A stretch of 64,000 nucleotides of DNA from AP-15 sp963703665. Lineage in GTDB: Bacteria > Pseudomonadota > Alphaproteobacteria > ATCC43930 > CGMCC-115725. Numbering within the stretch: the first letter of the stretch is position 1; every line of letters starts with the position of its first letter. Shown here piece after piece: positions 54,950 to 63,453 of the stretch. Below the pieces are notes generated by a model, which made no database searches, was not told the DNA's origin, and was given only the letters and a program-made list of their open reading frames with translations. The stretch covers positions 124,001-188,000 of the forward strand of contig CAVPFB010000004.1 of assembly GCA_963703665.1 (NCBI GenBank), read 5' to 3'. A program made the translations under genes and the position numbers.

Positions 54950-55498
54950 TCAGCGCCCGGCACCGGTGCCACGCCCCTGCCGGCGAAAGATGCCGTCCGC
55001 GGTACGCCGTTGCGCCGGCGACAGACCCGCATAGAGGCGGTCGAAGGCGTGCGCCAGGCGCTCGGTGTCGGCGGCGTAGATGTGCACGATCCGCGCGTAG
55101 GAGGTCATGTTGTCGACGGCACTCATGCTCGCGACCGCGGCGGCGCGCTGGGCGAGCAGCGCCCCGGTGGTCTGCGCGTCCTCGCGCATCGCGTGAGCAA
55201 AGGCCGACCACAGCGGCGACTGCGCCGTGGTGATGCCGAGCTGCGTGCGCAACCGGAGGATGTGCTGGTCGACGGCGGTCTCGGCCGCTACAAATGGCCG
55301 CGACGGCGGCTGCGCCGCGGCAGCCGCCCCGGGGACCGGCGGAGCGGTCGTGACCGGCGCGATCGAAGCCGCCGGCGGTGGGACCGGCACGCTCGCCGAG
55401 GGAGCCCTCTGCGCCATTGCCGGCAGCCGCACCAATGCCGGCGCCCCGGTCAGCAGCACTGCAGCCGCGACGCCGCAGCAAACCCACCGCTCGAACAT
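54950..55498 (-). CDS. Spy/CpxP-like (LTXXQ) periplasmic protein
   Basis: A 182-residue exported protein. Signal peptide MFERWVCCGVAAAVLLTGAP, a Pro/Ala/Val-rich linker (residues 30-65), then a helical domain LRTQLGITTAQSPLWSAFAH ... LSPAQRRTADGIFRRQGRG. The closing LSPAQR matches the LTxxQ motif of Spy/CpxP chaperones. GGAGGG precedes the start. Likely a periplasmic stress or chaperone protein. Confidence 0.68.
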   Translation of the reverse strand: MFERWVCCGVAAAVLLTGAPALVRLPAMAQRAPSASVPVPPPAASIAPVTTAPPVPGAAAAAQPPSRPFVAAETAVDQHILRLRTQLGITTAQSPLWSAFAHAMREDAQTTGALLAQRAAAVASMSAVDNMTSYARIVHIYAADTERLAHAFDRLYAGLSPAQRRTADGIFRRQGRGTGAGR

Positions 55499-55608
55499 GC
55501 CCGCCCTCCGCAATCAATCGCGCGCGATCAACGGGGGCAGCCCCCCTCGTCGCCTCCGCCGCCATTTGCTGTATGCTGCGACGCTGGCGAAAACGAGGAG
55601 AAACCACG

Positions 55609-55896
55609 ATGGATTTCGCGACTTACCGGGGCTCTCTCGGAGCGGACCAGCCGCCGGAGGGGCTGAGCATGGCGGCACAGGCGCTGTGGTGGGAGGCCAA
55701 GGGCGACTGGCAGCGGGCGCATCAATGCGCGCAGCAGCAGCCCGATCCCGAGGGTGCGTGGGCGCACGCCTATCTGCACCGCGTCGAGGGCGATTTGTCG
55801 AATGCCGGCGGCTGGTACCGCCGCGCCGAGCGCCCGGTCCCGACCGTGCCGCTAAAGGAAGAATGGGAGACGATCGCCCGCGCTCTCGTGCGCTAG
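55609..55896 (+). CDS. Small conserved hypothetical protein
   Basis: A 95-residue protein, MDFATYRGSLGADQPPEGLS, QALWWEAKGDWQRAHQCAQQ, GAWAHAYLHRVEGDLSNAGG, WYRRA. Rich in Trp and Ala, it resembles a short helical repeat protein widely found next to biosynthetic genes in alphaproteobacteria; function unknown. Start has GAGGAG 5-8 bases upstream. folK starts 7 bases after its stop. Confidence 0.72.
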   Translation: MDFATYRGSLGADQPPEGLSMAAQALWWEAKGDWQRAHQCAQQQPDPEGAWAHAYLHRVEGDLSNAGGWYRRAERPVPTVPLKEEWETIARALVR

Positions 55897-55903
55897 ACCG
55901 GCG

Positions 55904-56410
55904 TTGCCGGCAAACCCGATCCTGATCGGCCTCGGCGGGAATCTCGACAGCCCGCGTTGGGGATCGCCGCGCGAAACGCTGAGCGCCGCCCTCGCGGCAC
56001 TGGAGGCGGCGGGTGTCGCGGTCGCCGCGCGCTCGGCCTGGTACCGCAGCCGGCCGGTGCCCCCTTCGGACCAGCCGTGGTTCGTCAATGCCGTCGCCGC
56101 GGTCGAGACCCGGCTGGGGGCCGGCGAATTGCTGGCGCTGATGCAAGAGATCGAGACCCGATTCGGCCGGGTGCGCAGCGTGCGCTACGCCGCGCGCGCC
56201 GTCGATCTCGACCTGCTCGATTATCGCGGTGCGCGGCTCGACACGGCCGCGCTCACTCTGCCGCACCCGCGCCTGCATCAGCGCCGTTTCGTGCTCGAGC
56301 CGCTGAGCGAAATCGCGCCCGGCTGGCGCCATCCGCGGCTCGGGAAGACCGCGCCCCAGCTGCTCGCCACACTCGAGCTCGACCATCCGGTGGAGCGGCT
56401 GCCGTGCTGA
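55904..56410 (+). CDS. folK: 2-amino-4-hydroxy-6-hydroxymethyldihydropteridine diphosphokinase
   Basis: HPPK transfers pyrophosphate from ATP in folate synthesis. About 168 residues. ILIGLGGNLDSPRWGSPRET, SAWYRSRPVPPSDQPWFVNA, RSVRYAARAVDLDLLDYRGA (metal-binding Asp pair) and PHPRLHQRRFVLEPLSEIAP are standard. The best start is a TTG at 55904, 7 bases after the preceding gene. Confidence 0.92.
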   Translation: MPANPILIGLGGNLDSPRWGSPRETLSAALAALEAAGVAVAARSAWYRSRPVPPSDQPWFVNAVAAVETRLGAGELLALMQEIETRFGRVRSVRYAARAVDLDLLDYRGARLDTAALTLPHPRLHQRRFVLEPLSEIAPGWRHPRLGKTAPQLLATLELDHPVERLPC

Positions 56411-56486
56411 GCCGGTCTGGGGCCGCCGGTTGAGTTCGCTCGCCCATCGCGATATAACCCGGCTGCTCATTCGCCGCTGGGGATCT

Positions 56487-57188
56487 ATGGCAGGGGACAG
56501 CATGGCCGGGGACAGCATCGCCGGGGACAGGAGGGCCGAATTCGCGGCGGCTCGCGCGCATATGATCGAAAGCCAGATCCGGACCAACAAGGTCACCGAT
56601 GAGCGCGTGCTCGCCGCCTTCGCCCAGATCCGGCGCGAGCTGTTCGCGCCCGAACATCTGCAAGCTGTCGCCTATGTCGACGAGGCTCTGCCGCTCGGGC
56701 ACGGGCGCTACCTGATGGAGCCCATGGTGGCGGCTCGCCTGCTGCAGGCGGTCGCTGTCGAGCGCGCCGATACTGCTCTGGTGGTCGGCGCCGGGACCGG
56801 CTATGAGGCCGCCTTGCTCGGCTTGCTGGCGCGCGCGGTTGTCGCCCTCGAGCAGGACGCCGAGCTGGCCCGGCTGGCGCACGCCGCCCTCGTCGATCAC
56901 CGGATTGCCACGGTCAAGGTCGTCGAAGCGCCGTTGCCCGAAGGCTGTCGGGCCAGCGCACCCTACGATGTCATCCTGTTCGGCGGCGCGGTCGCCGAGC
57001 TGCCGGACCAGATTGTCGCACAGCTCGCCGAAGGCGGCCGGCTCGCCGCGGTCGTGCGGCCCGAAGGCCGTGTCGGGCGCGCCGTGTTGACGACGCGCAC
57101 TGGTGGCGTCATCGCGCGCCGCGTTATCTTCGACGCCGCCACTCCGCTGTTGCCGGGCTTTCAGCCAAAGCCCGCTTTTGTGTTCTGA
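56487..57188 (+). CDS. Protein-L-isoaspartate O-methyltransferase family protein
   Basis: PIMT-like SAM methyltransferase, about 233 residues. HMIESQIRTNKVTDERVLAA, RELFAPEHLQAVAYVDEALP, YLMEPMVAARLLQAVAVERA, LVVGAGTGYEAALLGLLARA and the closing VIFDAATPLLPGFQ fit the family form that precedes tolC in alphaproteobacteria. The start lies in a three-unit 15-bp repeat (56487-56531), so either ATG 56487 or ATG 56502 can be used. Damaged-protein repair is the classic role; in this synteny group it is unproven. Confidence 0.85.
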   Translation: MAGDSMAGDSIAGDRRAEFAAARAHMIESQIRTNKVTDERVLAAFAQIRRELFAPEHLQAVAYVDEALPLGHGRYLMEPMVAARLLQAVAVERADTALVVGAGTGYEAALLGLLARAVVALEQDAELARLAHAALVDHRIATVKVVEAPLPEGCRASAPYDVILFGGAVAELPDQIVAQLAEGGRLAAVVRPEGRVGRAVLTTRTGGVIARRVIFDAATPLLPGFQPKPAFVF

Positions 57189-57224
57189 GCGTCGGGTCTT
57201 GATCCCACAGCTTGCCGGTCCGTG

Positions 57225-58697
57225 ATGCCCGCAACCGAGCCTTTCCACAATTTCGGCCGTGCAGGCCGCAGCATTGCCGGCCTCTCCGGGCTCGTCAGAT
57301 CGATCCTGGCCGCCGCAATCCCCATTGCCGCAATCCCGGCCGCCGCAATTCCGGCCCATGCGCAGACGCTGACCCAGGCGCTGGCCGAAGCCTACAACAC
57401 CAATCCGCAGCTGCTGGCGCAGCGCGCCCTGCTGCGGGCGACCGACGAGGGGGTGCCTCAGGCATTGTCAGGCTGGCGGCCGACGGTCAGCTTCACCGGC
57501 CAGGTCGGAGGCGCGCGAAGCAGCTTTTATACGCCTTCGACCACCCTTCCCCCGCTTCCGGCGACGCCGCACAGCACCATCTACGACACATTCTACCAAA
57601 ACAGCCTCAACCTGCAGGTAACCCAACCCATCTACAGCGGCGGCCGGACCCTCGCGCAGACCCGCCAGGCGATCAACACGGTGCAATCGACCCGGGCGCA
57701 GACCCTGGCGGTCGAGACTTCGGTGTTTCAGGCGGTCGCCATGGCCTATCTCGATGTGGTCCGCGACCAAGCCCTGGTCGAGGTCGATCGCAGCAACGTC
57801 GAGGTGCTGAGCAAGCAGCTCGAAGCGACCCAGGACCGGTTCCGGGTCGGCGAGGTGACCCGCACCGACGTGGCGCAGGCCGAATCCTCGCTGGCGCAGG
57901 CCCAGGGCACCTTGACCGCGGCCGAAGGCACGCTCGCCCAGAGCCGGGCCGAATACGTGCGCGCCGTCGGGCATGAACCTGGAAGGCTGCTGCTGCCGCG
58001 CGCGCGCCCGACCCTGCCGGCGACGCGCGAGGAGGCGCAGACCCTCGCCGCCAACGACAATTTCAGCGTCATCTCGGCGAATTTTGCCGAGCTCGCCGCG
58101 CGCGACAACATCGATACCGTCCGCAGTCAATTGCTGCCGCAGATTTCGCTGGTCGGCGGTCTCAGCCGCCTGTTTGCTCCTTCGGTCACGCTGAGCGGCT
58201 CTCGCGAAGAGGAAGCCTCGATCATGGCTCAGATGACCTGGTCGATGTACGAGGGCGGCGCCGTTTATTCGCAGACGCGGCAAGCTCAACAGACTGTCGG
58301 GCAGCGGCTGAGCCAGGTCGACGACGCGCGCCGCGCGGCGGTGCAGACGGCGACCGACGCCTGGGAAACGCTGAAGGCGGCGCGAGCCAGCATCGCCTCG
58401 TTCTCGGCCGCGGTGCGGGCGGCGCAGATCGCCCTCGTCGGCATCCAGCAGGAGGCGCTGGTCGGCACCGCGACCACCCTCGATGTTTTGGTTCAGAACC
58501 AGCAATTGCTGACCACCCAGGAGCAGCTGATTGTCGCCGAGCACGATTCGGCGCTCGCCGAGTTCAACCTCGCCGCCGCGATCGGCCGGCTGGTCGCGCC
58601 CGAGCTTCACCTGCCGGTCCAGCTCTACGACATGGAGCGGCACTATAAAGAGGTGAAGGATAAGTGGATCGGCTTCGGCGGCGGTCTCAAGGAGTGA
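57225..58697 (+). CDS. tolC: TolC family outer-membrane efflux/type I secretion protein
   Basis: About 490 residues. Signal peptide with a repetitive AAAIPIAAIPAAAIPAHA. Two OEP repeats: TLTQALAEAYNTNPQLLAQR through VGEVTRTDVAQAESSLAQAQ, and NDNFSVISANFAELAARDNI through VGTATTLDVLVQNQQLL. VTQPIYSGGRTLAQTRQA and MTWSMYEGGAVYSQTRQAQQ are the paired strand motifs. It forms a trimeric channel for efflux pumps and type I secretion. Starts 36 bases after the PIMT gene. Confidence 0.93.
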   Translation: MPATEPFHNFGRAGRSIAGLSGLVRSILAAAIPIAAIPAAAIPAHAQTLTQALAEAYNTNPQLLAQRALLRATDEGVPQALSGWRPTVSFTGQVGGARSSFYTPSTTLPPLPATPHSTIYDTFYQNSLNLQVTQPIYSGGRTLAQTRQAINTVQSTRAQTLAVETSVFQAVAMAYLDVVRDQALVEVDRSNVEVLSKQLEATQDRFRVGEVTRTDVAQAESSLAQAQGTLTAAEGTLAQSRAEYVRAVGHEPGRLLLPRARPTLPATREEAQTLAANDNFSVISANFAELAARDNIDTVRSQLLPQISLVGGLSRLFAPSVTLSGSREEEASIMAQMTWSMYEGGAVYSQTRQAQQTVGQRLSQVDDARRAAVQTATDAWETLKAARASIASFSAAVRAAQIALVGIQQEALVGTATTLDVLVQNQQLLTTQEQLIVAEHDSALAEFNLAAAIGRLVAPELHLPVQLYDMERHYKEVKDKWIGFGGGLKE

Positions 58698-58783
58698 ACC
58701 GGTCCACGACCGAGGCTTTCGCTGGAAAATCCCGCCGGCCGCACCCAGCTTAGCCGGATACTCAGCCCTTATCGGTTGCTGCC

Positions 58784-59392
58784 ATGTCGGATGCGAAACC
58801 CCAGCCAAAGCCGGCGACTCCGGGACTCCCGGCGGCGGAGCCCGCGATCCCGGACCCTTCCATGGAGGAGATCATCGCCTCGATCAGCCGCATCATCGCC
58901 GAGGACAACCGGCCGGCCGATCCGCCGCGCCCGGCGTCACCGGCGCCGAAGACCGCCGTTCTCGAATTGACCGAGGCGATCGAAGCCGACGGCTCGGTGC
59001 GCCGGCTGGCGCCTTCGGCCGGCTCGTCGGCCGGCGCCCCTGCGGACCAGGCGGCAATGCCGGGCCGCACCGCGGCGCGGCTCGCGCCGGAGCCGCCGCG
59101 GCCCTTCGGCACGGCGGCGGAAAAGTCCGACCGTCCGCGCGAGCGCATTCTCTCGGCGGCGACCTCGGAAGCTGCGGCCACCGCCTTCGCCCGCCTCGGC
59201 GACATGCCGCGCGAGCGCCGCGCCGGGGCCGACCTGCCGGTCGGCGATGGCGCGCGCACCCTCGAGGACATCGTCCGCGACAGCTTGCGGCCCGTGCTGC
59301 AGGGGTGGCTCGACGAGCATCTGCCCGGCATAGTCGAGCGCCTGGTTCGCGAGGCGATCGCGCGCGTCGTCGCCGAGGCGGGGCTGCGCTGA
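58784..59392 (+). CDS. PopZ-like DUF2497 protein
   Basis: A 202-residue protein with a short N-terminal helix DPSMEEIIASISRIIAEDNR, a disordered Pro/Ala/Glu-rich middle, and a conserved C-terminal helical region LEDIVRDSLRPVLQGWLDEH, LPGIVERLVREAIARVV. This is the layout of the polar organising protein PopZ and its DUF2497 family, which self-assembles at the cell pole and tethers centromere proteins. Position between tolC and valS is the usual alphaproteobacterial one. Confidence 0.83.
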   Translation: MSDAKPQPKPATPGLPAAEPAIPDPSMEEIIASISRIIAEDNRPADPPRPASPAPKTAVLELTEAIEADGSVRRLAPSAGSSAGAPADQAAMPGRTAARLAPEPPRPFGTAAEKSDRPRERILSAATSEAAATAFARLGDMPRERRAGADLPVGDGARTLEDIVRDSLRPVLQGWLDEHLPGIVERLVREAIARVVAEAGLR

Positions 59393-59508
59393 AACCGGGC
59401 GGCGCCGCCCCAAATTGCCGCAGGGCGGAGCGTCGCCCGGCGCCGGCCCAGCCCTGGGGCTCCGGCTCTCTTGCGGCCCTGACCGCTTCAATCGAGGAAT
59501 GTTCAGCG

Positions 59509-62157
59509 ATGCTGGACAAGAATTTCGAACCTTCTGTCGTGGAACGGCGCTGCTACGCGCTGTGGGAGGAATCGGGCGCGTTCGCCGCCGACCCCGACAG
59601 CGGCAGGCCGCCCTTCACGATCATGATGCCGCCGCCCAACGTGACCGGCAGCCTGCATATGGGCCATGCGCTGACCTTCACGTTGCAGGATGTGCTGGTG
59701 CGTTATCGGCGCCTGTGCGGCCGCGACGTCTTGTGGCAGCCCGGCACCGACCATGCCGGCATCGCCACCGAGATCGTCGTCACCGGCCAGCTCGCCGAGG
59801 CAGGCCAAACCAAGCGCGCTCTCGGCCGTGAGGGGTTTATCGCCCGGGTCTGGGAATGGAAGGAGCAGTCGGGCGGCGCGATCACCCGGCAATTGCGGCG
59901 GCTCGGCGCCTCGCCCGATTGGGCGCGCGAGCGCTTTACGATGGACCCGGGGTTGGCGGCCGCGGTGCGCCGCGTTTTTGTCGCGCTTTATCGCGAGGGG
60001 CTCGTCTACCGCGACCAGCGGCTGGTCAACTGGGACCCCGAGATGCACACGGTCATCTCCGACCTCGAAGTCGAGAGCCGCGAGACCAACGGCAGGCTGT
60101 GGCACCTCCGCTACCCGGTGGCCGAGCTTCCCGGACGGTTTATCACGGTCGCGACGACCCGGCCGGAAACCATGCTCGGCGACACCGCCGTCGCGGTGCA
60201 CCCCGACGATGCGCGGTTCGCCGATCTGGTGGGCAAGCACGTTCGCCTGCCGCTCGTTGGCCGGCTGATCCCGATCGTCGCCGACGAATACGCCGACCCC
60301 GAGACCGGCAGTGGTGCCGTCAAGATCACTCCGGCGCACGATTTCAACGATTTCGAGGTCGGCCGCCGGCACGGTCTGCCGATGATCAACATCTTCGATG
60401 CGGACGCGCGGATGAACGACGCCGTGCCGGCGCCCTATCGCGGCCTCGACCGCTTCGCGGCGCGCGACAAGGTGGTCGCCGACCTCGACGCCGCCGGGCT
60501 GCTCGAAAAGGTCGAGGACCATACCTTGATGGTCCCGCATCACGACCGCTCGGGCGTCGTCATCGAGCCGTGGCTGACCGACCAATGGTTCTGCGACGCG
60601 CGCGCGCTGGCCGGGCCGGCGATCGCCGCGGTCGAGGACGGCCGCACCTCGTTTGTGCCGCGGCAATGGGAAAACACCTTCTTCGAATGGATGCGCAACA
60701 TCCAGCCCTGGTGCATCTCGCGCCAATTGTGGTGGGGGCACCAGATCCCGGCCTGGTACGGGCCGGACGGCGCGGTCTTCGTCGCCGAAACCGAGGCCGA
60801 GGCGCATGCCGAGGCCGAAGCCAAATACGGCGCGTCGGTCGCATTGCGCCGCGACGAGGACGTGCTCGACACCTGGTTTTCGTCGGCGCTGTGGCCGTTC
60901 TCGACCCTGGGGTGGCCCGAAGAGACCCCGGAGCTCGCCCGCTATTATCCGGGCGACGTGCTGGTCACCGGCTTCGACATCATCTTTTTCTGGGTCGCCC
61001 GGATGATGATGATGGGTCTGCACTTCAAGGGCGAGGTGCCGTTCAGCACCGTCTACATCCATGCGCTGGTGCGCGACGAGCGCGGCCAGAAGATGTCGAA
61101 ATCGCGCGGCAACATCATCGATCCGTTAGAGCTGATCGACCGTTACGGCTGCGACGCATTGCGCTTCACGTTGGCGGCATTGGCCGCACCCGGCCGCGAC
61201 ATCAAGCTCGCCGAGGCCCGGGTCGAGGGCTACCGCAACTTTGCCACCAAGCTGTGGAACGCGGCGCGCTATGCGCAGCTGAACGGCTGCGTGCCGGCCG
61301 CCGGATTTGACCCGGGACAAAGCCGGCTGACGGTCAATCGCTGGATCGCCGCGGCGACGGCCGACTGCGCCGCTGCGGTCACTGCCGCGCTCGACGCCTA
61401 TCGTTTCGACGAGGCGGCGGGGCGGCTCTACCAGTTCGTCTGGGGCAGCTTCTGCGATTGGTACATCGAATTTTCGAAGCCGATCCTGCAAGGCGACGAC
61501 GCGGCGGCGCGCGGCGAGACGCAGGCGACGACGGCCTGGGTCCTGGGCCAGATCCTGCGGCTCCTGCACCCGATCATGCCGTTCATCAGCGAAGAGCTAT
61601 GGCAGTATTTCGCTCCCGAGGGTGCCGGCCTGTTGATCGGGGCGCGCTGGCCGGAGCTTGCTCCGGGCGCGGCCGACCGCGCCGCCGCCGCTGAAATGGA
61701 GTGGGTCATCGCGGCGATCTCGGCGATCCGTGCGGTGCGGGCCGAGATGAACGTGCCGGCGGCGTCGCGCACGCCGCTGTTGGTCAAGGACGCCGAACCG
61801 GTCGCCGCCGAGCGCCTTGCGCGCCATCGCGAGCATTTCGTACGGCTGGCGCGGGTCGACCGGATCGAGCCGGCGGCGACGGTCCCGGCCGGAGCGATCC
61901 AGGCGGTGGTCGAGGGTGCGACCCTCGCCCTGCCGCTCGGCGAAGTCGTCGACCTCGCTCGCGAGAAGGCGCGGCTGGCCAAGGAAATCGGCCGGCTCGA
62001 CGCCGTGATTGCGCAGATCGACGCCAAGCTCGGCAATCCGAGCTTCGTCGCCAAAGCCAAGCCCGAAGTGGTCGAGGAGCAGCGCCAGCGCGAGGCCGAG
62101 GCGAGCCGCGACCGCGACCGCCTGCGCGCCGCCCACGAACAGCTGCCGGCGGTCTGA
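59509..62157 (+). CDS. valS: Valine-tRNA ligase
   Basis: Class I aminoacyl-tRNA synthetase, 882 residues. HIGH motif as HMGH at residues 50-53 (PPPNVTGSLHMGHALTFTLQ), KMSKS at 528-532, editing domain with TTRPETMLGDTAVAVHP, and a C-terminal coiled-coil arm AREKARLAKEIGRLDAVIAQ. Start at 59509 is preceded by GAGGA. No frameshifts over 2.6 kb. Confidence 0.96.
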   Translation: MLDKNFEPSVVERRCYALWEESGAFAADPDSGRPPFTIMMPPPNVTGSLHMGHALTFTLQDVLVRYRRLCGRDVLWQPGTDHAGIATEIVVTGQLAEAGQTKRALGREGFIARVWEWKEQSGGAITRQLRRLGASPDWARERFTMDPGLAAAVRRVFVALYREGLVYRDQRLVNWDPEMHTVISDLEVESRETNGRLWHLRYPVAELPGRFITVATTRPETMLGDTAVAVHPDDARFADLVGKHVRLPLVGRLIPIVADEYADPETGSGAVKITPAHDFNDFEVGRRHGLPMINIFDADARMNDAVPAPYRGLDRFAARDKVVADLDAAGLLEKVEDHTLMVPHHDRSGVVIEPWLTDQWFCDARALAGPAIAAVEDGRTSFVPRQWENTFFEWMRNIQPWCISRQLWWGHQIPAWYGPDGAVFVAETEAEAHAEAEAKYGASVALRRDEDVLDTWFSSALWPFSTLGWPEETPELARYYPGDVLVTGFDIIFFWVARMMMMGLHFKGEVPFSTVYIHALVRDERGQKMSKSRGNIIDPLELIDRYGCDALRFTLAALAAPGRDIKLAEARVEGYRNFATKLWNAARYAQLNGCVPAAGFDPGQSRLTVNRWIAAATADCAAAVTAALDAYRFDEAAGRLYQFVWGSFCDWYIEFSKPILQGDDAAARGETQATTAWVLGQILRLLHPIMPFISEELWQYFAPEGAGLLIGARWPELAPGAADRAAAAEMEWVIAAISAIRAVRAEMNVPAASRTPLLVKDAEPVAAERLARHREHFVRLARVDRIEPAATVPAGAIQAVVEGATLALPLGEVVDLAREKARLAKEIGRLDAVIAQIDAKLGNPSFVAKAKPEVVEEQRQREAEASRDRDRLRAAHEQLPAV

Positions 62158-62197
62158 CATCCGCGCTCCGGACACCGCCGCGCCAGGCGCTAATTCG

Positions 62198-62473
62198 TCA
62201 GGCATCAGAATATTCCCGGCCGCGCGAAGGATGCCTGACGGTCAGGATAACGACCTCCTCCGCTCCCTCGTCGACCGTGTAGTAAGTGAGATACCGATAC
62301 TTATGCGTCACAAGCTTGCGGGCGCCCGCGACGGTCTGCCGCCGGACAATGTCGCGCAAGGAGCGGAGAATCGCTGCACGCACCGCACGTGCTGTGGCGG
62401 GATTATCCGCATCCAGATATTCGGCGATCTCGATCAGGTCTCGAGCGGCTTGTCGGGTGTAACGAAGCTTCAC
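62198..62473 (-). CDS. parE: ParE/RelE family toxin
   Basis: A 91-residue toxin: LRYTRQAARDLIEIAEYLDA, RAAILRSLRDIVRRQTVAGA, KYRYLTYYTVDEGAEEVVIL and TVRHPSRGREY. ParE toxins poison gyrase. Start GTG 62473 overlaps the upstream antitoxin stop (GTGA), so the two are coupled. Confidence 0.85.
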   Translation of the reverse strand: MKLRYTRQAARDLIEIAEYLDADNPATARAVRAAILRSLRDIVRRQTVAGARKLVTHKYRYLTYYTVDEGAEEVVILTVRHPSRGREYSDA

Positions 62474-62698
62474 GCATCGAAGCGTCGGAACGCGGCCTCG
62501 ACTTCCGCGTCCGTCGCAAATTCTCGCCGCTTCGCCTGGGTAAGGCCTTCGAGCACAGCCGGCAAATGCGCCGGATCGACCAACTCCGCGTCAGCCTCGC
62601 CGGCGGCCAGACGAAGAATGGCGCGCGCAATTTCATCCTGAAGATTCCGGCGGCTGCCCGCGCACGACTTCGAGCGCTTGTTCCAACAGCTTGGTCAT
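62470..62698 (-). CDS. Antitoxin of the parE module, frameshifted
   Basis: Reads MTKLLEQALEVVRGQPPES, and after one extra T near 62641 continues as QDEIARAILRLAAGEADAEL, LPAVLEGLTQAKRREFATDA, EVEAAFRRFD. Without repair the frame ends after 21 residues, which would leave parE unopposed. About 75 residues when repaired, typical of addiction-module antitoxins of this type. Confidence 0.72.
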
Positions 62699-62726
62699 GG
62701 AGCAGATTATAGATGCCGCCGCCGAC

Positions 62727-62871
62727 TTATTCAAAGGTGCGGTGATCCTTGGTAATCGCGACCCGTTCGAACTCCTGCCGTCCGACCCGATCGAGGATAG
62801 CGAGGCACTTCGCCTTGAACTCGCTGGCGCTGACGACCCAGCTACCGCCCATACGTGCCTCAATGGTCATC
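62727..62871 (-). pseudogene. Truncated Phd/YefM-type antitoxin
   Basis: Forty-seven residues, MTIEARMGGSWVVSASEFKA, KCLAILDRVGRQEFERVAIT, KDHRTFE and stop. The first 40 match the Phd/YefM DNA-binding half; the toxin-binding half is missing. It sits 28 bases upstream of the parE antitoxin. No VapC or Doc partner follows. Confidence 0.6.
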
Positions 62872-62930
62872 AGGGGCGCCGGCCCACGCTAGTGGTGCGG
62901 ACCTGACAAACGAGTTTCACACCCTCCTAA

Positions 62931-63012
62931 CCGTCGCCCCCGCGCAAGCGGAGGTCCAGGGCAAGCGCTCGGCGCCAACCGCCCTGGGTTCCCGCTTTCG
63001 CGGGAACGACGA
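62931..63012. repeat. Dispersed inverted repeat, diverged copy
   Basis: CCCCCGCGCAAGCGGAGGTCC and GGTTCCCGCTTTCGCGGGAAC face each other, with CGTCG / CGACG at the ends. It is related to the element at 43191-43275 and lies between the Phd remnant and the VOC gene. Confidence 0.55.
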
Positions 63013-63070
63013 AGAGGTACGCGGCTGGGGGCTAACCGTCAGAAGTGGTCCGCCAGATGACAAGGCTCTA

Positions 63071-63438
63071 TCAAGCAGCTGCTCGGCAGACCGCCTCGAT
63101 ATTGTGGCCGTCGGGATCGAGCACAAAGGCGCCGTAGTAAGTCGGATGGTATCGCGCGCGCAGGCCGGGCAGTCCGTTGTCGCGGCCGCCGGCGGCGAGC
63201 GCCGCGGCGTAAAATGCATCTACCGTTGCGCGGTCCGGCGAGACGAAAGCTACGTGAACTCCGGTCGCAACCAGCTCGCGCAAGCCGATCCAGAAGAACG
63301 CCCTCCCGGCCGCGCCGTAGCCGGCGAAAGTTTGTCCCTCGGCATAAAGCCGCCCGATCTCGAGCGGTCGTAGTGCGGCATCATAAAATGCCTTCGCCCG
63401 TTCAAGACCGCTGACCCGATAGTCACGTGATCCAGCAC
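63071..63438 (-). CDS. VOC family (glyoxalase-like) protein, frameshifted
   Basis: Reads VLDHVTI, then in the next frame RVSGLERAKAFYDAALRPLE, YAEGQTFAGYGAAGRAFFWI, LVATGVHVAFVSPDRATVDA, YHPTYYGAFVLDPDGHNIEA. One missing base near 63419 breaks the frame, the only clear single-base deletion among non-remnant genes. GTG 63438 has GGAGGG 4 bases upstream. About 122 residues when repaired, typical of small glyoxalase-fold proteins. Confidence 0.75.
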
Positions 63439-63453
63439 TTTGCCCTCCGGTTG

